Below the pieces are notes generated by a model, which was given only the letters and a program-made list of their open reading frames with translations, had not been told where the DNA came from and ran no database searches. DNA of 64,000 bases from Dermacentor variabilis (lineage: Eukaryota; Arthropoda; Arachnida; Ixodida; Ixodidae). Within the stretch, counting starts at the first letter, position 1; each line of letters opens with the position of its first letter. The translations under genes were made by a program, and so were the position numbers. The stretch lies in assembly GCF_050947875.1 (NCBI RefSeq), contig NC_134571.1, forward strand, positions 223,892,024 through 223,956,023, written 5' to 3'. Positions 10,892-22,465 of this stretch are shown one piece after another.

Positions 10892-13583
10892 AACAGAAGA
10901 CTTAGGAAACGAATTGCTCAGATCAATAAGAATATAGAGGAACACGCATGATATTTGCAGAAACAAAAATGGGATGAGGTGTGTAAATGTGTAGACGGAA
11001 GGATAAAACGTGGAGGCAATTGGAGTCTGCTGAGGCATCTGCTCAACGAAAAAGGCACTAAATCGAACAGACGTACGGCAGTGGCGAAACTTGTACACCA
11101 GGAAAGTAAGACTGCAAGCGCAGAGAGCATAATGGAGCGATTGGCTACTAAATACTTGCCCCTCAGGAAAGAGGATCAAGATGTGAGTTATCCCGATTAC
11201 TTAGGGGTAGAATGCAAATATATGGATCAGGAATTCACCGAAAGTGAGGTACGCACGGCACTGTATGATGTGAATAGTATGTCAGCAGCTGGCCCAGATG
11301 ACATCTCTAACAGATTGCTTAAGAAGTTGGACGACGAATCAATAAAATATGTGACCACATACATTATTGAACTATGGAAAAATGAGGTATATCCAGAAGA
11401 ATCGAGGACGGCCAGTACTATCTTAATACTAAAGCCGGGCAAGCAACTCAACTTGGATAATCTGAGGCCAATTTTGTTAACATCATGTGTAGGGAAGACA
11501 ATGGGGCATGTCATATTGAACAGGTTAACGAAATATGTGGAGGACAATGACATCCTACCGTACAATCTGATTGGTTTCAGATCAGGCTTGTCCACACAAG
11601 ATGCCATGTTGTTAATCAAGCATCATCTGCTATTAGCTAAACCAAAAAACACTCGAGCTCTCTTGGGGTTGGATGCCGAAAAACCTTTTGACAGAATTAA
11701 GCACAGAGCAATACTTGAAGTGATTTCCGAACTGGGATTGGGGGGAAAACTCTATTTAGTGGTCAAAACCTTTCTTGTCAATCGTTCAGCTCCCTTTAGA
11801 TACGGGGATATTAAATCAAAGATGGATCTCGGTCACAGATGGACGCCACAAGGGTCGGTCTTGTCACCTATGCTGTTCAACCTGGCCAAGTCAAAAGTGG
11901 CAAAGGGATTAAAAGGGATAGAGGGCATTCACTTTACCATTTATGCAGACGATGTGACCATATGGACCGCTGAAGGAAGTATGGGACATGCGGAAAGCTG
12001 ACTTCAGCAGAGCATTTATGAGATAGAGTCTATATTAGAAGACATGGGACTCAAATGCTCTGCTAATAAGTCTGAACTCCTTGTTCTCAAGAACAGAAGA
12101 AGGTGTAGAAAACCGAGGGGATATGCTCTCGAGGAAGAACCCAGGTTAGTATTTACCACGAAGGTAGGCGAATCTATTAAGCAGGTAGAATCCATTAGAC
12201 TCTTAGGGTTATTCCTGGAGGCAAACGGAAGAACAAAACGACACATCACAAGCAATACTGTAGAGGTAATAAGACTGCTAAGGAGAATGACTAACAGACA
12301 CATAAGGCTTGGAGAGGAGAGCGCCATGAGACTGGTTCACGCTTCCGCCTTGTGTCACTTCTCCTATGTAGCTGCGATGCTCAGTTGGACGCAGACAGAG
12401 CTAAAGAAGTTGAACAGATTAATTAAAAGGCTAGTCAAAACAACAGTGGGGTTACCGATTATCACGCCGAATAATAAATTAATGAAACTGGGGCTCCACA
12501 ACACAATAACCGAGATAATTGAAGCTCAGCAAATTGCCCACAGAGAGAGGCTCCCTGGAACAAGGCTAGGTAGAGCAATACTGGAAGAGGTAGGGTGGTG
12601 CCCAACCGAATCCAAAATTTCAGGTGAAGGCACAGTAGAACTAAAAGATAGCAGAAGAGAGATAATTAAGACGACTCTTTTCCCCAGAAATATGCACCCG
12701 GTGCACAACCTGGAAAGACGAAAGGCAATAGCCAAAGCTCTCGTGCAAGAGATAGAACACGACAGAGAACATGCGGCTTTGTAGATGCTGCATTGGTCAG
12801 AGGAAAGAAAGCCTTTACGGCAGTAGTAGTAGATGCAGATGGTCTCACTCGGGATGCTATTACAATCATGACTAAGGACACGACAGTCGCAGAACAAGTA
12901 GCGATAGCATTGGCTTTAAGGAATAACAAGTGGACGAAGATTTACAGTGACTCTAAGATGGCTATTAGACACTTTACCATTGGCTTTGTAACCAAAAGGG
13001 CTGCCCAGCTGATCGGTGAGTTGAGTTGGACAGCCAAGGGATCGAAATCCGCTGGTTTCCTGCGCACATGGGGTCTGTCGATCCATCTCGGAAGAATTTA
13101 AACGAGATAGCTAACGCAGCTGCACGAGGAATTACTATCTGTGCACTACGCGACCAGGACCTTAATAATATACAAGAGGAGAACAGGGACCAATTACTTA
13201 CATATAATGAAATCACGAGGCATTACTACATGAACAGAAGGGAATTCCCAGTGCCGCACGCTAAGCTCAATAGAGCTCGAGCGGTGACTCTGAGGTTGTT
13301 GTAGACAAGAACTTATCCAAGTCCAAACTTTATTAATAAGCTATATCCTGAAACCGAGGTACCAATCAATTGCGAGAAGTGTAATGGCATCATTACTCTG
13401 GATCACATGCTTTCGCAGTGTCCTGTGACTTTCACAGACTCTGACAAAGAGAGAGACTGGTGGCGTCGAGTCCTACACAGTGGAACTCTTTTCGATCAAG
13501 TAAAGACCGTCCAGAAGGCCCACGATAGGGCGGTAAGGTTAAACCTTAATGTCCCGACGTGGGAGCCGCCGGCGTCAACCTAA
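10892..13583 (+). pseudogene. ORF2 remnant of the I-like LINE: reverse transcriptase, RNase H, C-terminal finger
   Basis: The remnant starts at the pre-RT linker (NRRLRKRIAQINKNIEEH), so the upstream endonuclease is absent. The reverse transcriptase is open from 10955 to 12001 with AAGPDDISNRLL, LNLDNLRPILLTSCVGK, LGLDAEKPFDRIKH, TPQGSVLSPMLFNL and FTIYADDVTIW; AEKPFD has lost the usual A of KAFD but the aspartates remain. A stop at 12000, frameshifts near 12775 and 13018 and a stop at 13302 break the rest. RNase H residues appear in FVDAAL, EQVAIALAL and YSDSKMAI, while the fourth acidic position (NEIANAAA) is lost. The C-terminus has CEKCNGIITLDHMLSQC at about 13372-13422. It is inactive as it stands. 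Confidence 0.85.
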
Positions 13584-13653
13584 GGGTTTTCAGGACATTA
13601 AATAAAGTTCATCATACCATACCATACCATACCATACCATACCATACTGGCGC

Positions 13654-15654
13654 TAAACTGGGAACAGAATTCCAGAACAGGGCATACCCTGATTAGTGTG
13701 TACTAGATTGGGGCCATGGAGGAGGGAAAATACTAGGAGGGAGTGTCACGTGACAATCTTGAAGCTTACTCAAAAAATTTAGAGGAATGGGATGATGGGT
13801 TGTAGGCCCTCACGTGATAGGCAAGCGGTAGCTTTGGTCGGCTCGCTTTGGTTGCGTCTGCTACGGGGCTTTTGGAATATGCGCACATAGTCGGCGTCGA
13901 AAACGTGCGCCTAAGTTTAGCGGAGAAATTCATGTGTGAAGCAGTCGAGTCTGTGTTATGTCAATCATGTAAACCGCCGAAGCACCACACTGCTCGCCGC
14001 TTAAGCAACCAGCAGACAGGCGCCAATGCAGTAGCGAACAAAGGTATCGGCATTAGGCCTAAAAACCCGGAACGACCGCCTCAAGGAAGACTGGCCGCGT
14101 TTCGGGACGCTTTCAAGGAAGCAAGGAAACCTTTCACCCTGCAAACGTGTGAAGGTAACCAAGCCGCCCTTCGGAAGGCGATTCGTCGCTTTTGGGGGCA
14201 TCTCCTGGGAAAGAGTCTGATGTCTTTTCCACCTACAAACATGTGCAGGCGCTTAAGTGAGCGCCCAGGTTCCCCAGCGACTGCTTATCCATGTGAAAAA
14301 AAATTCGCCCCGTCTTGTACCGAACGATGGCCGAGCGAGCCGGGGACTCCGACCATAGTTGAGGCTGTGCCGGCCCACTGTTATGGCAGACGGTCCCAGT
14401 CGACGCTGTTATTCTGCTCAATGCCTTCTGCCTCTCAACAGTCCGACGAGAACTCAACAGGCACGTCTCAACCAGCGTAAGGACGTCGCCCCACACAATC
14501 TTACAAAATAGTGCACGTAAATCTCAAGAAAGGGCCATACTTCGGCTTATAGATTGCAGGGTAATGCTATTTATTTCTTTCACAACGAAAGACGCAAAGC
14601 AGAACCTTTTACTAAGCAAGCACGCGACAAATATTATCTCGCGAGGTATATTATTTCATACTATATAGGGGTTGGACCGCGGAACAAAAAATTACAAGAA
14701 AATACGCACCGGAGTTTCAGGTACACAACAGCTGATTTGACGAAGCAGTAGACCACGCTTGGGCCGGCATACTCTGCACGGTTTTAGAGATGACAGCACC
14801 GACTAACTGCGGTGGTAAGCGCAAGTGATGCTTAGAAACTTATGTCGCCACGAGTCTGACTCCCCAGTCTTTCTCCGCGTTTCAAGGCAACTCGTTTGAA
14901 GCGAAGAACGACGCCCGTGGTAGCACCCGAGGGCGTTGTACTTCCTACGCGCCTCCGTGCCTTCGACGACAGGCACCACTAAGCCACTAGTCTTGACCAG
15001 GTACCAAACAAACCCGAATGGTCCAGCAACAATGTGGGCCTATTCCTAACCGAAAGCACCGCGCACAAGGCCCCGGCGAGCCGGAGGGACGGCTTCAGAT
15101 GGTGTCACGGCTTCTCGAGGCTAGCAGAATACCGTGACACTCCTTCCTAGTTTGTTTCTTTCCTCCGTGAATGGTGTTGCGGGTCGAACGAAGGCTCCCA
15201 CGCTGAGACATTTTTTATTGAAAATCCATGTGGCGCCACGGTTGCCTTCTCCTTAAAGCCCCTTGATAATTTGATAGTAGCGACGCTCTCCTCTTCGCGG
15301 CGCATTCCTCCTCGATTCTCCTTGCCCGCCGGCTGCGCACGGCACGCTTCTTTTCCTGGGCTCCCGCGGACGGGCAGCAGCATTCTATGGAGGCATGTTA
15401 TTTTGGGCCAGTTGCGCACCCGAGTGATGTTGAAGAATTTTGAGAAATGCTGGTAACAGCATCGATGATGCATGAGGGAACGTTTATGAGAAGGCTGGTT
15501 TTTTCTTAAAGCCGTATGAACCAGATATAGTGTTCTAAAAGGAGATTTGAGGCGAGTTCTATACTCCAGACAATTTTTCTGCCACATGATAAGATGTTTT
15601 ACTTTGTGCGTCTGATCTACTACTGTTTTGGCACATCCCTTTGTGGGTGCCTCA
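13654..15654. other. No gene assigned; inverted AGGAGGGAGTGTCAC motifs at 13733 and 15144
   Basis: ACTAGGAGGGAGTGTCACG at 13729-13747 is repeated in inverse orientation at about 15131-15149 (CGTGACACTCCTTCCTAGT). They could be terminal inverted repeats of a 1.4-kb element. Alternatively each could be a purine tract followed by an LTR start (TGTCAC), facing inwards. Inside is a 210-codon open frame (13848-14480) on plus that I do not recognise. A 146-codon frame on minus (15147-15587) ends just before the right motif. Confidence 0.4.
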
Positions 15655-16637
15655 TTAAGCGAAAGCCTTATATCTATGTTTCAAGGTCGCGTTTTGAGCT
15701 ACAGGAAATATCACGTGACCAAACGAAGGCCAGAAGCGAACGAAAGCATGTGCATCCGCATATAAGAGATGGTTAGTGATAGCAAAGGAATGACTGAGTA
15801 GTGATTGTATTAACAAGAATTAAGGAGGATTAAGGTGTATTAAGGAGAATTAAGGTGGATTAATGTCGATGAAGGGGAGATAAGTGTGAATGAAGGTGGA
15901 TTAAGGTGCATTAATGAGGATTAGGGTGAATTAAAGTCGATGAAGGTTGATTAGGGTTATTAAAGAGGATTATTGGGGATTAGGGTGGATTAAAGTGAAT
16001 GAATGAGCATTAGGGAGAATTAAGGAGGATTAAGTTGCATTAAGGAAGATTAGGGTGGATAAAGGTCGATGAAGTGGGTGAAGGAGGATTAAGGTTAATT
16101 AAGATGGATTAAGGTACACTAAGGAGAATTAAGGCCGATTAATGTGGATGAAGTATTAGTATGGATTAAGGTTTATTACACTAGGCTTGATAACCTTAAT
16201 CCTTCTTCAAACACCTTAATTCACCCTAATCCTCCTTAGTCCTTGTTTATGCAACGTAATCTTCCTTAACCGTAATCCACCCTAATTAATTTTATTACTC
16301 CTTCATTAACCCTAATTCACTTTAACCAACCCTAATACATTCTAATGCTCCTTCATACACCTTAAACGTCTTTCATACATCTTAATCCTGCTTACTACAC
16401 CCTACTCCACCTTAATATACTCTAATCCGCCTTAATCCTCCTTTATCCACCCTAATCCATCTTTATCCTCCGTAAGCTACCTTAATTCGATCACTAATAA
16501 ATCATTAACGTGGCTAATCATTATCTTATAAAAGGGTGGACATGCTTTGCGTCACCTTGGGCCTTCCTTGGGTCACGTGATATTTCCTGTTCACAACGGG
16601 TCCTTGAAACATAGAGATCTAAAGGCTTTCGCCTTAA
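15655..16637. mobile_element. Foldback element: TTAA-flanked inverted repeats made of 10-bp minisatellites
   Basis: TTAA at 15655-15658 and 16634-16637 bounds the element. The outer inverted repeat begins GCGAAAGCC, includes ATCTATGTTTCAAGG and CAGGAAATATCACGTGACC, and runs about 70 bp on each side (about 15659-15728 and 16559-16633). Inside, the left half (about 15820-16170) is an array of a degenerate 10-bp unit, GATTAAGGTG, and the right half (about 16190-16490) is the same unit inverted, CACCTTAATC. No protein is encoded. The TTAA flanks suggest a piggyBac-type duplication, but other classes are possible. Confidence 0.75.
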
Positions 16638-17730
16638 AATTGAAAACAATGCAATGTGGACTTGCTAACGATCATCAGCTTCAATACGACGGCTATACTT
16701 GCCACTAATTTTTTCAGGGTGGGTATTCATCGTATCTGACTGACGCGCAGATTGACGTAAGCTAGAAATATGAGCTCCTCTACAAGCCTCATTTTCAATT
16801 TTCAGTAAAACAGGCAACGATCCTAACAATCGCGAAAAGTGTGATCGAGAGGCTTTATGTTCGCACATAATTGTTCCCAACGGAAAGCAGAATCTACAGT
16901 GCTGCGTTTCCGACTGAATAACAACAGTTGACGACGTGCGAGGTGATGGAGCCGCCGAGAAATATTAACCATGCTGAATGAAGACAACGGCATTTTTATG
17001 CAACGTACAAATTGCCCCAACAAGAACGCTGGTGAGCAGGCCGCAAGAATGAGAAAAATTGCAGCATTACGGGATGCTTTGCTACGAGCAATAAGAAAGA
17101 CGCTTCCCCTCGCAAACAATGCTGTTCTTTGTTGGAGCAAAGTTCCTTCGGCCAATGTTATGCTGTCAGCTTTCCTTGTGGTATCATAAAAACGGCATAA
17201 CCATCTTCAGGCTTCTTGCTGCAGTTATATGCACAACATCACGGCATAGCGCTAGCACAGATAGCAGCAAACACCGCGTACAACGTTCGCTACGCCGAGC
17301 TAAAACGCCGACTCAGCCGGGCTGAGGAGAAATATGTCGGGAACGAGAAACGCGATCAAAACGCAAGATACGAGCGTTTCCAAGAGCAACGGCAGGCAGA
17401 ACAATCGTCGTGCAGAAAAACGGGAGGAAAACTCGTTGCCGCGGGGGGGGGGGACGCGCAAGGGGCGAGGAGGAGACGAGGAGGTCGGGCAGCGGCGACA
17501 GAGTTCAAAGGGTGGCGGTACTTTCAAATTATCAAGGGACTTTACGTCTCCGGAACGCCACGGCCGCGGGCGCCGTAGGCGCCGGCAGGTAGCGCCGGAG
17601 CTCGCCGAAGAGCAGCACGGCCCCGCTCGAATGCAGCGCTGCAGTGGCGTTCGAGCATGACCGCACCTGGAGCAGCCTCACCCACGCAATCATATGGATC
17701 ATGCTTGTAGTCTGCTTCCCTTCTTAAAGC
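16638..17730. other. No gene assigned; open frames of unknown meaning
   Basis: A 72-codon frame at 16971-17189 and a 120-codon frame at 17216-17578 (with a charged helical stretch YAELKRRLSRAEEKY) are open on plus. The second contains a 10-base G run and R/G-rich low complexity. Neither matches a family I recognise and no splice evidence supports them. Confidence 0.3.
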
Positions 17731-17895
17731 GATAGCTTTACTGGCCGCGAACTTGCGATTTCGATGTGGCGGTGCTCCGAGGAGGGCACATGACGTCACA
17801 ACGCGCGGCTCGCTGCAGATATTTCTCTCTCTCTCTCTCTCTCTCTCGCTGCCTAGTCACTACTGCGCATGCGCCACTAGTAGAACCGAGCCACA
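17731..17895 (+). repeat. Dispersed repeat, copy 1, with internal (CT)n
   Basis: The stretch contains ACTGGCCGCGAACTTGCGAT, a TGACGTCA site, a (CT)n run at about 17821-17849 and CACTACTGCGCATGCGCCAC. An inverted and diverged copy is at 29350-29500. The class is unknown. The palindromic TGACGTCA and TGCGCATGCGC motifs are conserved between the copies. Confidence 0.65.
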
Positions 17896-18289
17896 AGTGT
17901 CCACCGCTGCGCAGCGCCGCGCTTTTCGCCTCCGCCGTTTGGTATGACGTCACACCACGTTCCTCGTTGTCGCGCTCCCCTCCGCTCGCTTGGCCAGCCG
18001 CGTCGCATGCCTGATAACATGTCGGAAGATTTAACAGGAGAGCTCGCGTGCGCCGCAACCATAGTTGAGGCGACAATTAGGGGGGCGACAATTCTGATAA
18101 GCAGAAGCAGGCCTGGAATCGACAGCGGAACAAGATTAAGAGGAAACGAATCGCCAAGGAAACAGACGAACAATGCGCTGCACGACTGGCTAAACGCCGC
18201 AACATAACTAGACAACCAGACTAACCTGGACTTGCAATCGCGATTAACTAAGGCTTACCATGCTATGCCTTTGCTTTCGCTATGTATAT

Positions 18290-18545
18290 CCTGGCATGCT
18301 TGTTTTGAAATAGAAGGTTGTTGCCTAGTGCTGCCCCAGGGTGGCGAATCCTGCTCTGGTGAGGGAGTGCGTTACCGGCTCTGGTCACCGGGATCAGGCT
18401 GCACTCGAGTTCTGTTTATGCAATTTTGTCAACACGCGGATTTTTTTTTTAATCCGGCGGAAAATTGTGCGGCACACGGATTCGAACCAAGGTCCTCTTG
18501 CACCCTAGGCGCATACTCTACCTCTACGCCACCACTGCACCTCCT
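18290..18545 (-). repeat. Second tRNA-related SINE family, minus strand
   Basis: Read on minus from 18545, GGTGGCGTAGAGGTAGAGTA resembles a pol III A box and GGTTCGAATCC (about 18480-18490) is a consensus B box. An AT-rich joint follows, then a body with GTAACGCACTCCCTCACCAG. It has the layout of a tRNA-derived SINE, or a tRNA pseudogene fused to a repeat. It directly abuts the RTE-like LINE that starts at about 18546. Confidence 0.6.
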
Positions 18546-19189
18546 GAGAGAACAGCAGTTTACGATAGGTAGCGAGGCACTGGAAGGGGTAAGGGAATAC
18601 ATCCACTTAGGGCAGGTAGTGACCGCTGATCCGGATCATGAGACTGAAAGAATCAGAAGAATAAGAATGGGCTGGGGTGTTTTTGGCAGGCATGCTCAGA
18701 TTATGAACAGCAGGTTGCCATTATCCCTCAAGAGAAAAGTGTATAGCGGCTGTGTCTTACCGGTACTCACGTACGGGGCAGAAACCTGGAGGCTTACGAA
18801 AAGGGTTCTACTTAAATTGAGGACGACGCAAGGAGCTATGGAAAGAAGAATGATGGGTGTAACGTTAAGGGATAAGAAAAGAGCAGATTGGGTGAGGGAA
18901 CAAACGCGAGTTAAGGACATCTTAGTTGAACATCTTGAAGGGGCAGCGCAAAAAGACGATGACAGAAGGCAGGAACACACAGGACAGCGCTGAACTCACA
19001 ACTAACATTATTCGAAGGCATACACACACTTATGTACATAACCCATAGCCACGTGCACTCCCATCTACGGCGTCATTATCAGTGCGCAAGTAAAAAAAAA
19101 GAACACGCGAAACCATTTAATCTAATGCTACGCTATGAAGCGGCTTAAAAATTCAAATTCACTATCATGCAAATTTAACGATGGCATGC

Positions 19190-20670
19190 TTACACAACGC
19201 GACCCTTTTTTCCTGATATAGAAGGCCTCAATAATCTCCCTCGTAGTCCGATTTTTATGCGCGGAAAGTATTGTAGTGTTTTTATATATTGGGGAGTGCA
19301 CCCATGCTCAGAGCAATGCCGCGCTACATGCGAGTAGGCATTACCCGCTAGTGAGCGCCTATGTTCAGACAATCTATTATTGACGCAACTACCTGTTTGA
19401 CCGATGTATACGTGACCGCAGGAAAATAGAAGCTCGTAAACAACTCCCATTCTACAGTGCAGAAACAGGGAAGTGTGCTTAACCGTACAGCCTTTCCCAG
19501 CATCAGTGGAGGCAGCCAGGGCCAATTTCCTATCGATCTTACCACAAATTTTGATCAACTTGTTTGGGGCAGAAAAAACAACCTTTATATCAAATCTGCC
19601 TGCTACATTCTTGAGATTGTGTGATAGTTTATGCACATATGGAATTACAACCAGTTTTTTCTTCTTGTCGGCAGGCTCTGGATTGTTCATTCTTGTGGGT
19701 GCTCCTAATTTTACACGCTTAACAAGCTTCTGTACTGTCATGCGGATAGCATCCTCTCGAAAACCTGCCGCTCCCAAACGCTCCAGTTGTTTTAAGAAAC
19801 TCTCAGACGTCTTGTCAAAACAGGATTCGAAAGTGCGGAAAATAGAGCCGAAAATGCAATGCCGTTTTTAACCACCTTGGAATGTGCGGAGTGAAAATTT
19901 AAAATTTTTTTTTAACCTTGGGCAATACATCCAGCACACATGCGTATCAGTTAGTTTTAGCCTCGTACCTAAATATTGTAGTTCGTTCTTCTATGGCACT
20001 TCATGCGTGAAAACTAACCCTGAGCCACATTTGTGGAATACTTGAAGTACATTATGAACCATATGTTGGAAATTAGTACTCTTCACAAAGATAAGAAAAT
20101 CATTAACATATCTTAGCACTTTCAATGTTCGGTCATCTAGGTTACTTTCTATATTTCTGTCTACGTTACCTAGGAAAATGTTAGTACCGGTGCTACCTTC
20201 GACCCAATGCAAATGCCAGATTTTTGTCGGTATAAATTTCCTTTCCATTCAACAACAGTTGAAGCTAAATAAAAAGAGAGAATCTCGAGAAAACTGTTGA
20301 CAGATATACCACAGCTGCTAGAAAATTTAAGCTCATCATTGTCCTCGGTGATACACAGTTTAACGCTTATCATTAGTTCTTCATGTGGAATGTTATAGTA
20401 CAGGTCTTGAACATCGATGCTGAAAATATTACAATCACCGGGATTAGATTGAATGAGGAAGCTGATGAGATCATACGAGTTTTTTACCACAAACGGATCT
20501 CTGATCACCAATGATTGCAAATGCCTTTGTAAGTATCCCGAGACCACCCGCTGCCATGTATCCTTTCCCGTGACTATTGCTCGAATTCGAATGTCAGGTT
20601 TGTGGGTCTTTGCTGCGAAGAAAATGTCCAGATTAAGATTTTTAGCATTTTTACTGATGAAGCTAGTTGA
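19190..20670 (-). pseudogene. Penelope-like RT + GIY-YIG, left (minus) arm
   Basis: In the order of the minus strand, the RT section has FSIDVQDLYYNIPHEEL (about 20425), YRQKSGICIGSKVAP (about 20235) and RYVNDFLIF (about 20110). The catalytic motif reads YVND where the right arm has YVDD, so one catalytic aspartate is lost. After a frame break near 19990-19780 the connector VIPYVHKLSHNLKNVAGRF (about 19640) and the endonuclease VYIGQTGSCVNNRLSEHRRS (about 19390-19330) follow. The usual product is a single RT-endonuclease protein; here stops and shifts separate the parts. Confidence 0.85.
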
Positions 20671-20703
20671 TCTAGGTTGTGGTTGTGCAGCAGCGACAGT
20701 GCG

Positions 20704-21946
20704 CTAAACTCTGTATCACCGAGGACAATGAGCAGCTTAAATTTTCTAGCAGCTGTGGTATATCTGTGAGCAGTTTTCTCGAGATTCTCTCTTTTTATTT
20801 AGCTTCAACTGTTGTTCAATGGAAAGGAAATTTATACCGACAAAAATCTGGCATTTGCATTGGGTCCAAGGTAGCACCGGTACTAAGATTTTCCTAGGTA
20901 GCGTAGACAGAAATATAGAAAGTAACCTAGATGACCGAACATTGAAAGTGCTAAGATATGTTGATGATTTTCTGATCTTTGTGACGAGTACTAATTTCCA
21001 ACATATGGTTCATAATGTACTTCAAGTATTCCACAAATGTGGCTCAGGGTTAGTTTTCACACATGAAGTGTCAGATAAGAACGAACTGCAATTTTCAGAT
21101 ACGAGGCTCAAACTAACTGATACGCATGTGTGCTGGATGTATTGCCCAAGGTAAAAAACAAAACCAATTTCAAATTTTCACTCCGCACATTCCAAGGTGG
21201 TAAAAGACGGCATTGCGTTTTCGACTCTATTTTCCGCACTTTCGAAATCGTGTTTTCACAAGACTTCTGGGAGTTTCTTAAAACAACTGGAGCGTTTGAG
21301 AGCGGCAGGTTTTCGAGAGGATGCTATCCGCATGACAGTACAGAAGCTTGTCAAGCGTGTAAAATTAGGAGCACCCACAAGAATGAACAATCCAGAGCCT
21401 GCCGACAGGAAGAAAACACTGGTTGTAATTCCATATGTGCATAAACTATCACACAATCTCAGGAATGTAGCAGGCAGATTTGATATAAAGGTTGTTTTTC
21501 CTGCCCCTAACAAGTTGATCAAAATTTGTGGTAAGATCGATAGGAAATTGGCCCAGGCTGCCTCCACTCATGCTGGGAAAGGCTGTACTGTTAAGCACAC
21601 TTCCCCGTTTGTGCACTGTAGAATGGGAGTTGTTTATGAGCTTCCATTTTCCTGCGGTCACGTATACATGGGTCAAACAGGTCGTTGCGTCAATATTAGG
21701 TTGTCTGAACATAGGCGCTCACTAACCGGTAATGCCTACTCGCATGTCGCGCGGCATTGCTCTGAGCATGGGTGCACTCCCCTATTTATAAAAACACCAC
21801 ACTACTTTCCGCGCATAAAAATCAGACTACGAGGGATATTATTGAGGCCTTCTATATCAGGAAAAGAAGGGTCGCGTTGTGTAAGCATGCCATCGTTAAA
21901 TTTGCATGATAGTGAATTTGAATTTTTAAGCCGCTTCATAGCGTAG
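20704..21946 (+). pseudogene. Penelope-like RT + GIY-YIG, right (plus) arm
   Basis: The arm starts inside the RT (KLCITEDNEQLKFSSS, about 20708) and keeps YRQKSGICIGSKVAP and an intact catalytic RYVDDFLIF (about 20956-20982). A frame change near 20895 and a stop near 21154 break it. The 249-codon frame 21197-21946 holds the connector (HKLSHNLRNVAGRF) and a GIY-YIG endonuclease with YELPFSCGHVYMGQTGRC; the central Y is kept but the usual I in YIG is M. It is close to functional in the endonuclease part only. Confidence 0.85.
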
Positions 21947-22465
21947 CATTAGATTAAACGGTTTTGCGTATTTTTTGTTTTTGCCTACGCACTGATAATG
22001 ACGCCATAGATGGGAGAGAACGTGGCTATGGGTTATGTACGCCTTCGTATGCCTGAGTATGCCTTCGAATAAAGTTAATTGTGAGTTCAGCGCTGTCCTG
22101 TGTGTTCCTGCCTTCTGTCATCGTCTGTTTGCGCTGCCCCTTGAAGATGTTAAACCAGTACCAACTCGCCCAAATGTCGATCCTTCTACATCTTAGTTGA
22201 AATCATGAAAAAGAAATAGGGGGGGGGGGCATGGGCAGGACAGGTAATGAGGAGGGAAGATAACCGATGGTCATTAAGGGTTACGGACTGGATTCCAAGG
22301 GAAGGGAAACGTAGCAGGGGGCGGCAGAAAGTAAGGTGGGTGGATTAGATTAAGATGTTTGCAAGGACAACAGGGCCACAATTAGTGCATGACCGGGTAG
22401 TTGGAGAAGTATGGGAGAGGCCTTTGCCCTGCAGTGGGCGTAACCAGGCTGATGATGATTATGAT

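Larger units (their letters stand above)
9314..13645 (+). mobile_element. LINE with both ends preserved, 8-bp target duplication, endonuclease domain missing
   Basis: ACTGGCGC at 9306-9313 and again at 13646-13653 brackets the element exactly. It ends in an ATACC pentamer tail (about 13612-13645), typical of LINE 3' ends. In order it has a gag-like ORF1, then directly the linker and reverse transcriptase of ORF2, an RNase H domain and a C-terminal CCHC-like finger. No apurinic-type endonuclease lies between ORF1 and the reverse transcriptase. The RNase H places it in or near the I superfamily; this is inference. Confidence 0.85.
18931..22187. mobile_element. Penelope-like element, two arms in inverted orientation, 14-bp target duplication
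   Basis: The insert is a large palindrome. Its left arm is on minus (RT about 20670-19990, GIY-YIG endonuclease about 19777-19190). Its right arm is on plus (RT about 20704-21154, endonuclease 21197-21946). The arms meet near 20700; the left arm holds about 330 bp more of the RT. Its outermost repeats are CATCTTGAAGGGGCAGCGC at 18931 and the complement ending at about 22150. A 38-base unpaired tail on the right contains CCAACTCGCCCA (22161-22172). Compound inverted copies are common among Penelope-like elements. Confidence 0.9.
18546..22465 (+). mobile_element. RTE-like LINE 3' portion, interrupted by a Penelope-like element
   Basis: The left part (18546-18930) encodes EGVREYIHLGQVVTADPDHE, LPLSLKRKVYSGCVLPVLTY and TQGAMERRMMGVTLRDKKR, the post-RT region of RTE-type elements. 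The right part (22202-22465) continues it with DGH/GLRTGFQGKG in broken frames and ends in the family 3' end GTGGGCGTAACCAGGCTGATGATGAT. Both parts carry ACATCTTAGTTGAA (18917-18930 and 22188-22201), which occurs once in the uninterrupted copy at 57625, so the 3.26 kb between them is an insertion. Confidence 0.85.

Noticed and set aside
13848..14480. 210-codon plus-strand frame as a host gene
   Set aside because: No recognisable domain, splice borders or promoter; it lies between inverted repeat motifs, so a transposon origin is as likely.
15810..16490. Regularly spaced short repeats resembling a CRISPR array
   Set aside because: The 10-bp units are contiguous, with no spacers, and they invert at the centre; the genome is eukaryotic.
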